A stretch of 64,000 bases of DNA. Origin: Haematococcus lacustris (taxonomy: Eukaryota; Chlorophyta; Chlorophyceae; Chlamydomonadales; Haematococcaceae). Of the stretch, positions 11,526 to 27,381 are shown piece by piece. The stretch spans positions 3,165,027-3,229,026 of the forward strand of contig JASKMD010000010.1 in NCBI GenBank assembly GCA_030144725.1, given 5' to 3'. The notes beneath the pieces were generated by a model. The model was not told the DNA's origin and ran no database searches. It saw nothing but the letters and a program-made list of their open reading frames with translations. Position 1 is the stretch's first letter; each line of letters starts with the position of its first letter. Both the position numbers and the translations under genes were made by a program.

Positions 11526-13960
11526 GTCACCAACGCATCTTACCGCGACTAGCTCAAAGGACCTAGCAACCTCACTGCATTCTGTGTAGCGGTGTGTGAC
11601 CTGCATGGACCCGCATGGACATGCATGCTTTAGCACTGACCTAGGTAAGTAGCCATGCTGCATTTTAAGAACTCTCACACCCACTTGGTAGATGTCAGGC
11701 TCACTTGATGCAGGCACACACACACACTCTCACTTGATGCGTCATGTTCCTGGCACGGGTGTGGGTATAGGGCACTGCTTGCTAGCGCGTGATGCCTACA
11801 CCACAATGCCCAGGTGTGACACCTCTCTGTGTGAACTTGTTCAAACCTGTCAGTAGATCTCAATGATAGGAGGAAATCGAGGAGAGCTCTGTAGAAGCAG
11901 AGCAGACACACCAAGCACCACATCTCTATGAGGGGCAGCCTGGAACGGAGGAAGGTAGTGCTGACCCCTTGTATATGAGTGCCGATCCCTGGTGTGCCGA
12001 TTTCTTGTGTAGTCTGTCCTTGAGCTTTGTTGCCGGCCTGTGAACCAGCCAGGCGGCGCCTGCAGCATATGGCCTGGTTACAGTGATGTAGGTAGGGCCT
12101 GGATTGCAAGGGCTGCTCAGCTCCTCTAGCCTGACAGAGGTGCCCCGGAGTGAACAGGAACCTCGCAGCATGTGGCCTGAGCCGCATAGAGGTGGTGCTA
12201 CTGCTGGTCTTCAATGCGTACTCTGTTGCTTTCGAGGCTGTGCTGGTTGTTTGTTAATGAGAATTTGGAACCTGGTGCCCTGTCGTACAGCAAGACCAGT
12301 GCGTGTCACTGTGGGAAGGGTCTGCGTGCTTGGAATGTTGACGTGGCTGCGTGTTGGTGTGGAATGGAATGAAATGGGATGGAAGATTACTGCGATCTCG
12401 CAGCCTGTGCTTGATTACAACTCATCATGTAGGGATCAAAACTCATCATGTAGGGATCAAAACTTATCATGTAGGGATCAAAACTCATCATGTAGGGATC
12501 AACTCATCATGTAGGGATCAAAACTTGCGCTCCAATCCGATGTTACACACGCTTGCACCGCTGGAGTTTGTGTAAGCCACATCGTGCACTGCGGATTGCA
12601 GCAAGACGCCCATAACAGCCCCATCCTCAACGGTCAACCGTCGACAGCATGACTCTGTGCTGCTCCATCGCCATCGCAGTAGGCGATACATCTCAAGCGT
12701 GGTTGTCGGTGCAGACCCGTCTCATGGCACACGCCAGTCATTGCACCACCATGTCCCGCGTCACCCCCCTACCTGTTCTGCCTCGCTTCCAATGCCAGAC
12801 CAGCGGACCAGCGCGTAATTAGCGGGCGGCTCGCAACTTGCGAGGGTAGCTTGCATCAGTGAGGCAGCCGCAGCCCTCAGCTGCACACAAGCCCCTTGGC
12901 GCTCCAAGCATGTTGGGGGATGCTCACTGTAGCGCCTCCTTCCTCCACTCGGCAGTCCGCCCCTTACCCCGCACTCTGCCGTACAGCACTGACCTCGCTC
13001 GCTCAGGCAGCAGCCGGCTCCTGGCCGACCCGCTAGGTCAGGCAGGGCGGTTCCCCCAGCTAGGTCAGGCAAGGGGGTACACTAGTGTGACTCGTTGCCT
13101 CAGGTGTGATCAGGCAGACCAGACAGCCTCCCAAGCCAGGTCCAGCCAGGCCAACAGGCCGGCAGGGCATGGTCGCCCAAGCAAGTGGGCCCCTGCCCTG
13201 CATCATGCCCAGGCAGGCAGGCGGACAGCCAGCTTTGGTGACCCAGGCAAGGAAGCAGCTGAGTGCGCTGCGGGGCAGCTGGACGGGAGGGGTGCAGGGG
13301 GGGGGCAGCTGGGCAAGGCCACCTCGGCTGTGGAGTATGGCGGGCGCTGCATGCGCTGTCATGCGGTGCACATGCTACAGCCCACACCCGCCGCCCTGGA
13401 CGCTGCACAAGAGGTCTGGTGGGTCGAGGGAGGAGGGTGGGGAGGCCCCTGGTTGTGGGGTGTAGGGTGGGGAGGGTGTGGGGGGTTAGGTTCTGCAGCC
13501 TATGCCTGTGTATGTGCATCGATGGGCACTGATTTTATCAAAGAGTAGCCCATGGCAGCCAGGGACAGCCAGCTGCTCTGCTCAAAGCGGGTGGACAAGT
13601 GACAGCATGTGGCCGTGGTGCTTTGCCGCCATTTGCCAGACTGGCGCCTCTTGCTGCTCCGTTTCAGTGGGGCCGTGCTCCTAGCCCGCCACTGCCACTG
13701 CCACCCATCACACACAGCTGAAAGAGGCTGGGGGCAGCGGGATTTGAACCTGTGACCTTGTGCAGAAAACATATCACTCTCTCACCCTCATGGAGGGTGA
13801 CACGCTTGTGAGGCCCTAGCGGCATGTGAGGCTGCAGCTTCGGGAGGCAGTGGCCTAGGTGCTTGGTGGTTTTCTACTGGCACACCAGGCATTGCCACAT
13901 GCGAGCATGCGTCATGGGAAGCTGGGTCACCCAGCCACCCCTCTGCACTGCCTGCCATGC
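11526..13960. other. intergenic; 21-bp tandem repeat at 12423-12526, possible early exon near 13320-13410
   Basis: At 12423-12526 there are about five copies of a 21-bp unit (CATGTAGGGATCAAAACTTAT-like). Elsewhere, 11526-12860 shows no coding pattern. Near 13320-13418 a plus-strand segment reads YGGRCMRCHAVHMLQP, followed by a possible donor (GAG then GTCTGG); it may be an upstream exon of the gene starting by 13963, but I could not confirm a junction. On the minus strand, 13730-13760 has a tRNA-like T-arm sequence without a full cloverleaf. Confidence 0.35.
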
Positions 13961-13962
13961 AG

Positions 13963-19370
<5,408 letters not shown>

Positions 19371-19457
19371 GTCAGCGCCCCTTCCTACCCTCGCCCTCGC
19401 CCTCGCCCTCGCCCTCGCCCTCGCCCTCGCCCTCGCCCTCGCCCTCGCCCTCGCCCT

Positions 19458-19488
<31 letters not shown>

Positions 19489-20073
19489 ACCCCTGTCTGG
19501 TCCCTGTCAGGGCAAGCCACTAGCAAAACCGTGGAGCCTTGCAAAGCCTGGCCTGGCCTGGCCTCATCATCCGCCCCTCACCCTGGCCCTGGCTCAAACC
19601 AGTCACCTGACAGTGTTTGCTGGTATCTGTTATGATCTGTTGTGATTTGCTATGATTGATTTGTTACATTGAGGTCTGTGAACCCTTGCAACCTTGGGTA
19701 TGGCCCCTGCTTTGACACCCACGTGTTTGCTGAGTTACACTGGTGGTGACCCCCTGTAATGTTCTAAGGCGTTTTGCACCTTGAGGCCTGACACTAACGC
19801 CTTGTCTTAAGGGTAAGCTGCTGGGACCTGCACCAGTCAGTGGGGGGACCTGCATCAAACAGTGAGCAACCTCCCTTTCCATATTATGCTTTCAACGTTC
19901 CTCATTACTGACTGTCAACTTTCAACTACTCGTTACCTTTCCCTGCATGATGCAGTATCTGTTCACCAATGATCGTGAGTTCTTTGCGCAGTATAAAACT
20001 CATCATGAGACTCTAACAATGCACTACAGTTTATATTACAGTGATATTATATAATACATAGTATGGTCGCCGG
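19371..20073. repeat. (CCCTCG)n hexanucleotide at 19388-19488; remainder no gene
   Basis: About twelve CCCTCG units grade into CCGCGC units. The rest of the interval up to the LTR has no recognisable coding sequence. Confidence 0.8.
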
Positions 20074-20378
20074 TGTAGCCGCGTTGACGGAGGCGTAGCG
20101 GAGAGAGTAGTGTAGCCGGCTACTGAGAGGAGTTGCACCTCTAACACTCGGTCGGTTTGTGCTGCACACTGAATTGTGCCAGTCCGGAGGTGAGCGGGGT
20201 TATATAGTCGTCCCCTCACCGCATAGGCGGTGACGGGTCACGCTCGGAGCGCACATGTCACGGTCCAAGGCATCACCCTTGGCCGGGACATGTGACGCGG
20301 TCGCGAGCGCATGTGCGGTCGACTCGGAAGTTATCGTATCGGGTAGCCAAGTAAGATTAAGTCTTACTCGCTACTACA
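20074..20378 (-). repeat. 3' LTR of the outer element
   Basis: 305 bp, TG..CA ends. A TATA-like TATATAA (minus strand) lies at about 20200-20206. Two hairpins are visible: a 19-bp imperfect stem at 20251-20297 and the perfect palindrome AGTAAGA-TTAAG-TCTTACT at 20350-20368. Confidence 0.95.
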
Positions 20379-23300
20379 AGTCGCCCCCCCTTAGTTCGGA
20401 CGTCCCGGGCGGACCTAAGGAGCGGTACTTGCTTACGGACTCAGCCGGCACTCGGTCAGACGGGAGCCACTGATCGTGGACTGCGGAAAATCCGGGATAA
20501 CGGACTCGGTAGAAAAGCTTTTCATAACGTTTGTTCTTATTTCGGAGTTTTCGGTAATGCACCTCTTTGCGCTCGGCGACAATGTATGGGAGCACTTCAG
20601 GCTCGTTCGGGTTGATCAATACTTCGGGCACTTCAACACTCGGTGGTTGAACGGAGCCATCGGATTTGTATGCTCGCAAAAGGGACACATGAAACACTGG
20701 GTGAATTGCCATATGAGGAGGGATTTCCAGCCTCACAGCATTTCGGCCCACGTGTTCAATGACGGTAACGGACCAAGCCACCTTGGCAAAAGCTTTTGGT
20801 GGGGACCACTGCGGAGGTTCTTAGTGTTCAACAATACTTGTTGACCCGGGTTGAAGTTTTGATCAACTTTGCCCACATCGTAAGTGGCGGCTTGTCGTTG
20901 CTGAGCGGCCTCAATAGCCACTTGAGCTTGTTTGAGCGCGGTGCGGATGACTTCGGCTCTCTCGGTGGCCACGGGGATATATGTCGTGAGTTTTAAGTCA
21001 CGATAGAACGGAGTAGCGGGGTGACGGCCGTAATTAAGATAAAACGGGGAATGGCCGGTGCTTGCTTGTTTGGCATTATTAACGGCAAACTCTGCTAAAG
21101 GAAGTAATGTGTCCCAATTTTTCAGGTTGGGAGACACAAAAGACCTTAGCATTTCCTCAAGCACTCGGTTCATTCGTTCGGTTTGGCCGTCAGTTTGCGG
21201 GTGATATGCGGTTGAGAGCCGGGATTGTGTACCAAGGCGTCGGAGATACCCATGCATGAAGTGTCCAGCAAATTGCGGGCCTCGATCGGATATCAAGGTA
21301 GCTGGTTCGCCATGAAGGCGCACAACATGTTGGAGAAAGAGCTCAGCAGTCTCTTCAGCGGTAATTGCCTTTTTGCACGGTACAAAATGAGTCATCTTAG
21401 TAAGGCGGTCCACAAAGACACAAATTGCATCGTACCCATGCAACGTGCGCGGAAGCCCCGTGACAAAGTCAACGGTGACACTTTCCCACGGATCGTTGGG
21501 TATGGGTAGCGGTTGCAAGGTGCCCGGAACACGACCTCCACGGGGTTTGCTTCGTTGGCACTTGTCACAATGTGCAACATAGCGTTCAACATCGGCACGG
21601 AGAGTTGGCCACCAGAAATGTCGTTCAACCAAGTCAAGGGTGCGGTCTCTGCCTGGATGACCGGCCCATGGGCTATCATGGTGGTCATTCAGGATGCGGA
21701 GGATGAGAGGTCGGAGGCAAGGGACAGCAACCCGCCCACCCTTGAACCATAAGCCACGGGACCTGGTTAGACCAGCGGTGTTGGTTGGATCAAGGTACCA
21801 ATCATCTTTTCGGTAACCCTTCATGATCTCCTCGTTAAGATCTGACTGTGGTGAACGGATGGCGGAACATTGTGCACTTGGTTGGTGCAACGTTGGGTTA
21901 CGGGAGATCGGATCAGCTACATTAGAGCGACCAGGTCGGTAAAGCCACTTATACTTAAAACGAGCCAGAAACTCCATCCATCTCGCTTGCCGGCGAGAGA
22001 GAAGGGCCTGGGTATTCAAGAAAGTGTTCGGGTTGTGGTCAGTCACTAAGGTAACCTCGGACCCTTCAAGGTAGCAACGCCACACTTGCAAGGCATCGTG
22101 TACGGCTAAGAGCTCTTGCTCTCCGGTGGTATAGTTGCGTTCGGCGGATGAAAGCTTACGGCTGTGATATGCTAACGGACGACCCTCTTGTTGCAAGACT
22201 GCCCCAATACCATCAAGTGATGCATCAGCAATCAACTCAAATGGTTTGGTGAAGTCAGGCAATGCAAGAACGGGAGCGGAAGTGAGTGAGTGCTTAACCC
22301 CTTCAAACGCCGCTTGACAAGAAGGTGTCCACACGAAGGGAACAGATGCTTTGGTCAAGTCATGCAAGATAGCCACTCGCTTGCTGTAACCTTGCATGAA
22401 GCGTCGGAAGTAGTTAGCAAGACCAAGGAAGGAACGTAACTCGGAGACGGAGGTTGGTGCGGGCCATTCGGCCACGACTTTAACCTTAGACGGATCAACC
22501 TTGATACCCTCGGCGCAAACGACATGACCCAAGAAGTTGACTTCCGGCTTGTTGAAGTCACATTTCTTAAGCTTGGCGTAGAGTTCATGTTCACGGAGGC
22601 GCTTGAGTACAAGATCAAGATGTTTGGCATGATCGGCGGCGGATTTGGAATAAATGAGAATATCATCCAAGTACACAACGACGAAGTCGTTGATGTAATC
22701 GGAGAAGATACGGTTCATCTCGGCTTGGAAGGTAGCGGGAGCATTAGTAAGACCAAAGCACAATACTAAATACTCATAATGACCAAATGGAGTCCGGAAC
22801 GCGGTCTTTGGTATGTCTTCGGGTGTGATGCGGATTTGATGGTAACCGGACTGTAGGTCAATAGAGGAAAAGACCTTAGCACCGGATAACTTATCAAACA
22901 AATCCTCAATGCGGGGCATCGGGTAGCGATTGCGGACGGTCATAGAATTCAAAGCACGGTAATCAACGCACATACGGAGGGTGCCATCTTTCTTGGCCAC
23001 GAATAACACGGGAGCCCCATACGGAGAGGAGCTTGGTCGTATCCAACCCTTTGATAATAAATCGGATATTTGTTTCTTAACTTCGGCATACTCAAGGGGA
23101 GAGAGGCGGTACATACCTTTGAATGGTGGTTTCGCACCAGGTTCCAGTGGTATAGTATGGCCGACTCCTCGTGACGGCGGAAGGCCAGCGGGGATGTCGT
23201 TGAAGACCCCTTTGTGACGGTCCAGGAGTCCACGGAGCTCGGATTCGGAAAGCAAAGGGGCGGAGGGGGTGTTCGTAGGTTGCGCGGGCTTTGCGGGTGC

Positions 23301-24341
23301 TTTGGCGGAATCGGGAATTCGGGGCTTATAATCGGCTTGTACCCAGAACAGCATAGACTCTCCACCTTTCCTAACCTCTTTGGTGGCGGACCGGGTGGAT
23401 ATCATTGTAGCGGACAAACCCTTACGTAGGGCTTCGGTAATAAGGTTGGTACTTGCATGCGCCACTTTCGGTTTACGGACAAGGGTGCGGGATTTTAGTG
23501 TGAAGTGTTTACCCTTGGAGTGCATTGTGACCATAGGCTCATGACCAAAGTCAAGTTGAACTTGAAATTGGGACATAAAATCATTGCCTAATATGAGGTC
23601 AATGCCGTGTGGTGTGTGCGGCAACACAAGCAATCGGACGGTGGCAAACAAGGCATCATGAACACATGGCAACTTCAGCCGTGCCATGCATTCCCCCCTC
23701 ACTTGAAGGGTGCTGGTGCCATCAGCAAGTTCCACAGTATTGACGTGCGTGCGGCGCAAGCGAAACTGTGCGGATGCGGCGAATGCTTCGGACACGAATG
23801 AATGCGATGCACCACTATCAAAGAGTGCATTTGCAGATGCACCGGACACCGTGCATTTGTGGACATGGGTGACTCCATGTGATACGGCATTGCAACGTGC
23901 ATGTGTCGGACTCAACCACATTTGCATGTCATATGGCAAGCCATGATGGACATCAAGGTGTGGAAGGTGCGTTGGTGGTTTGACAAGCACATCGGAAGTG
24001 CGTGCATAATCAGCAATGACGCGGAAGCCATGCTTGCGAAGCACATCATGTGTCGCATTGTGCGCGGTGGGTAAGAACATGGCAACAGTTGTGGGTGCAT
24101 GTGTTTGAGCAACAACATATGCACGCACAACGGACTCGGCATGCAACGGGGGCGGAAACATTAATGTGTTGTGACCCTGGAGGGATGATGAAGTGACATT
24201 ACACGGCGTGCCACTTGTATCAACATCAAAACAACCACCGACTACATGCTGAATGTGGTCGACAAAGGTGCGGGCAAAGCACGATGTGGGTGTTTGAATC
24301 GGGTTCCTTGCAAGTTGGTCACTCACATGCAAGGCAAGTCC
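20374..24341 (-). CDS. Pol polyprotein (PR-RT-RH-IN-chromodomain-like), one frame break near the 3' end
   Basis: After an in-frame UAG (24344-24342), a 1.2k-codon frame runs to 20733. In order: aspartic protease with [10 protein letters not shown]; reverse transcriptase with [12 protein letters not shown] (YLDD core); RNase H beginning [16 protein letters not shown] with TDHNP later; integrase with an HHCC zinc finger ([12 protein letters not shown], then CDKCQRSK), a catalytic core starting [11 protein letters not shown] with ISDRGPQF and [14 protein letters not shown]; then the linker to the C-terminal domain. The final part ([16 protein letters not shown], and a chromodomain-like [21 protein letters not shown]) is in another frame, 20374-20781, so one indel near 20780 separates it. 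The product would make and insert the cDNA copy. No ATG is needed if it is made by readthrough from Gag. Confidence 0.93.
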
Positions 24342-24353
24342 CTAGTGGAACGG
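24342..24353 (-). promoter_or_regulatory. in-frame UAG between Gag zinc knuckle and Pol, candidate readthrough site
   Basis: The zinc-knuckle frame of Gag and the Pol frame are the same and are separated only by one TAG (minus strand, 24344-24342), followed by GGACTTGCC. The inner element has the same arrangement and nearly the same downstream bases. Stop-codon readthrough is a known way some retroelements set the Gag:Pol ratio; here it is inferred, not shown. Confidence 0.55.
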
Positions 24354-25871
24354 AACTACTTCCCCATTCACCACTTTCCCATCCTTGCGGCCGTGGGGGC
24401 GGGTGAATGTGCAATTTGCAGCCCGGTGCTTACCCCGCTGACAGTTGAAACACATTCCGCGCTTCACCAGAGAGTCCACTTCTGCCTCGGTTAGGCGCCG
24501 ATCCTCCGTCGCGTGGTAGATGCCGGAGGGATTGGCGGGGTGTGCGGGTAGCCTGACCGTTGGGCGAGGCTGCAGCGGATGTGCGGGCTGCTACGCGGCG
24601 AGCAGGTTGCCGAGCACCAGGCTCCGGAGTGACGGGGGCGGGGGCGGGAGCAACCACGGCTGCGGCGGTGGCGGGAACGGACTTCCTTTTCTGAGAACGG
24701 GCAGCATGCACAAAGGGCTTGCGGGCAGGCAACGGGGTAGCATGCACAGGAGGCTTCTTAATAGCTGCCTCTGCCTTGAAGCGCATTTCAACACCTAGAG
24801 CATGCTGATACAGGGGCTCAATGGTGGTGAATGGTTCACCTAGCACGGTGCATGCACATGGGCCCTTGAATGCATCAGGCAAACCTGACATGTAGAAGCG
24901 CAAGATGACAGCCATGTCCAACTGAGGGCAGTCCCTGATAAGTGCTCGGAATGAGGCATTGTAGCTAGCAATCGTGCCCTTAGCATGATACTTGCCAGCA
25001 AACAAGACATCAAGGGCACGCTCGGACGGAGCACGCACCTCAGAGGCAAAGACCTCAGTTACCGCGGCCATTGCACGGTCCAGGGTCAAGGTGGTAGTCA
25101 TCTCTCGATTGACGATGTCGACCATCTCGTCTCCACCCTTGATGGAGTTGAAGAACGTTACCGCCTTCACCGCATCCGGCGCGTCCCACGAGGCACACAA
25201 GACCACCACGGTGGCTTTGTGCGCGGCGATGCGGGCTGTTTGCTCGGGGGACTGAACGGAGGTGACGGTGATGGTGGGAAGGGTGGGGGCCGACTTGGAC
25301 GTCGCGGAGGTGGGGTTAGGGGCGGGTGTTTGAGCGGGCGGTGGAGCGGGAGCCCCTCCAGGGCCGGTAGGAGCGGGATTTTGACGGACTGCACGATGAG
25401 CACCACGAGTGTTAGTGCGGACAGCTCTGCGAGTGCGTGCGGGCTGATCACCATGTGCGGGCTGGTCACCATGTGCGGGCTGGTCACCATTTTGAGCACC
25501 TACATTGGCTGCACCATTGGCTGCGGCTGCCGTGCGTGCTGCCCTCGTGCGCACAATCGATGCAATCGCACGTCGCGAAATGCTGGCAGGCATGGCAGTT
25601 TGAATTCAAACTTACTTTGCAACTTTTGGAGTTCGGAGGCGATATCTGCAGCAGCAGCAACTTGCGAAACAGCGGGGATAGTGGTGGACACGCACGGAGA
25701 CGGGGCAGCTGCAGCGGCTGCTAACGCCTCTAACGCCGAAGTGTGATTTGCGGACGTGTCAGGGTCAGGAGTCCCCAACATGGGGTTGGTAATCTTCATG
25801 CAAGTACTCGCTACGAAGTGCACCGATTTCGGTAGCGTTTGTTGCATTGGCACCTGCGAATAACTCCGCAT
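24345..25871 (-). CDS. Gag of the outer element, frame-disrupted
   Basis: The main frame (25593-24430) codes an Ala/Pro-rich N terminus and a capsid-like helical region (ASWDAPDAVKAVTFFNSIKG; YNASFRALIRDCPQLDMAV; FYMSGLPDAFKG). The CCHC zinc knuckle CFNCQRGKHRAANC (24452-24411) lies in another frame, the one that continues into Pol, so there is a frame change around 24500-24600. Upstream, positions 25871-25600 carry a protein-like stretch (ALEALAAAAAAPSPCVST) that is again in the Pol frame, implying a second, compensating change near 25600. Either two indels have disrupted the gene or the main frame's N terminus begins separately at 25593. Gag would package element RNA in virus-like particles. 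Confidence 0.8.
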
Positions 25872-26252
25872 CTACTGGCAAGCGGCGCGTTAATCCTTGC
25901 ATCAGAGTCCGTGCCGGCGCAAGCGAGCACGGACACACCTCAGCTGCTCACAACCGATTGTTCTAGTGGTGAGTAATGGCACCAATGAGCGAACTCCGCC
26001 TGGCATCCAGCCGGAAGTACAATCACAGCACAGCCCGCCAGGCTCGCTCCGCGAGCCTTTTGTTGGTGCAGGCGGTGTTGGAGGGCCATCGTGGGGCTAG
26101 TAATGACTCGACATTGCAGCGAGGTGCGAATGGATATAGGTTTCTCTAGCCAGCCACACAGAAAAAGGGACCCCCTTGCACAAATCGGCATGTTGTGAGC
26201 TGACCACTCTGAGTTATTAGAATTTCGAGTCATTACTCTGTTCGTAACTCTA
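25872..26252. other. leader region of the outer element, with a small foldback at 26097-26236
   Basis: Between Gag and the nested element. A 13-bp inverted repeat (AGTAATGACTCGA at 26097-26109 and its complement at 26224-26236) brackets about 115 bp and could be a tiny inserted element or a leader structure. No coding sequence is recognised. Confidence 0.5.
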
Positions 26253-26257
26253 CGACA

Positions 26258-26457
26258 TGTTACGTAGCTGGTGTATGGAGGTAGTGCCAACTCAGCGGAC
26301 AAGGGCGATGTCAGTGCCTTCACAAGGCTGTCCGCCTGGGAGTCGAACCCAGCATTTGACACCGGTCATTGGCATTACACTCCGTCACCACTATTACGCA
26401 ATCGCGTCATCACTTTTCCGAGACGCTTCGCTAGCACTTCGACCGGCGTTCGTAACA
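26258..26457 (-). repeat. 3' LTR of the nested element
   Basis: 200 bp, TG..CA termini, identical to 29168-29367. Confidence 0.97.
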
Positions 26458-26601
26458 TTCTCCCCCGCCTGGCCGAAGGCCCCAGCTGTCCTCAGCTGCC
26501 ATCATTGACCTGCCCCGCTCGGGTACTGCGTCGTACCGTCGCTAACGCCTTTACGTCGGCGCTTGGTGTCAAACGTCCACAAACACTTTTTATTGTCTTT
26601 T

Positions 26602-27378
26602 TCACTTTGGAATGTGTAGGTTCTTGGCAGCAGCATACTCCCTCACCAGGTCCATGCTACCTTGCAGATTGTCTAGGGGTTCCCATGTGTTGCCCTCAGA
26701 GGGGTATCCAACCCACTTCACCAGAAACTCTAGTTGTGGTCGATAGCCGGACGTGAGACGGTGGTCAACCAGCTTCTCCACCTCGTATACGGGTTGGCCG
26801 TCTTCCCAACGGTCTGGCGGTGGCGCTACCAGGTTTGGGACCGCATCGCCCACGTATGGCTTCACCAGGGACACATGGAACACATTGTGTACACGCCATT
26901 GATGGGGTAGCTGGATCTTGACTGCTGCATCTCCCACCATGTGGAGCACGCGAAAAGGTCCAACGTATCTTGGTTTCAACTTCCGCACTCCCACATCATC
27001 AACTTTCTTCCTCATGTTCTCAGCTACTGTTGGTTGCGTCATGGCAATGGACACTTTGATTGAACTTACGGATTGTCCATTCTGGTTCACTTTCCTTACA
27101 TTGGTTAGCCACTTCTCAGAGATTAGGTCAAAGGATGACCCCGTGTCCATCATAACTCTGCACGGCTTGCCTCCTAGGCTGGCTTCATATACAAACGAGA
27201 GATCCACACCATGGGCGCTTGCAATAGCACCGGAAGGTTGTGCACTGGACAAAGCAGGAATCTTACACATACCATGCAGTGGCCCAACAGACAACTTTGG
27301 CCTCTTCAACGCACATGGCACGTGTTCGTGCTTGTCATCACCCTGGCTAGCGTGCACAGCAGAGTCCAGGGCAACTCC
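26602..27378 (-). CDS. protease fragment fused to integrase C-terminus and chromodomain
   Basis: The frame opens directly after the Gag stop (TAG at 27381-27379) and runs to 26602. Early on it has the aspartic-protease active site (CRVMMDTGSSFDLISEKWL). About 50 residues later comes the GPF-type module of the integrase C terminus (KLKPRYVGPFRVLHMVGD, then VFHVSLVKPYVG), and near the end a clear chromodomain (VYEVEKLVDH, FLVKWVGYPSEGNTWEPLDN). The roughly 900 residues that normally lie between have been removed without breaking the frame. The chromodomain of such elements is known to steer integration to particular chromatin. No ATG is required if it is expressed by readthrough from Gag. Confidence 0.9.
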   Translation of the reverse strand, partial: GVALDSAVHASQGDDKHEHVPCALKRPKLSVGPLHGMCKIPALSSAQPSGAIASAHGVDLSFVYEASLGGKPCRVMMDTGSSFDLISEKWLTNVRKVNQNGQSVSSIKVSIAMTQPTVAENMRKKVDDVGVRKLKPRYVGPFRVLHMVGDAAVKIQLPHQWRVHNVFHVSLVKPYVGDAVPNLVAPPPDRWEDGQPVYEVEKLVDHRLTSGYRPQLEFLVKWVGYPSEGNTWEPLDNLQGSMDLVREYAAAKNLHIPK

Positions 27379-27381
27379 CTA
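27370..27381 (-). promoter_or_regulatory. in-frame UAG between Gag and protease, candidate readthrough site
   Basis: GCC TAG GGA GTT GCC on the minus strand: one stop codon in an otherwise continuous frame. The bases after the stop match those of the outer element (TAGGGA, one variable base, TTGCC). Confidence 0.55.

Noticed and set aside
12423..12526. CRISPR-like regular repeat
   Set aside because: The 21-bp units are directly adjacent with no unique spacers; it is a plain tandem repeat in a eukaryotic genome.
13720..13800. Possible tRNA gene on the minus strand
   Set aside because: It has a T-arm-like GGTTCAAATCC, but the T stem pairs poorly and no acceptor or D-arm match was found; at best a tRNA-derived remnant.
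26330..26360. tRNA-like motif GGGAGTCGAACCC
   Set aside because: It lies inside the LTR and recurs at 29242-29254; no cloverleaf can be built.
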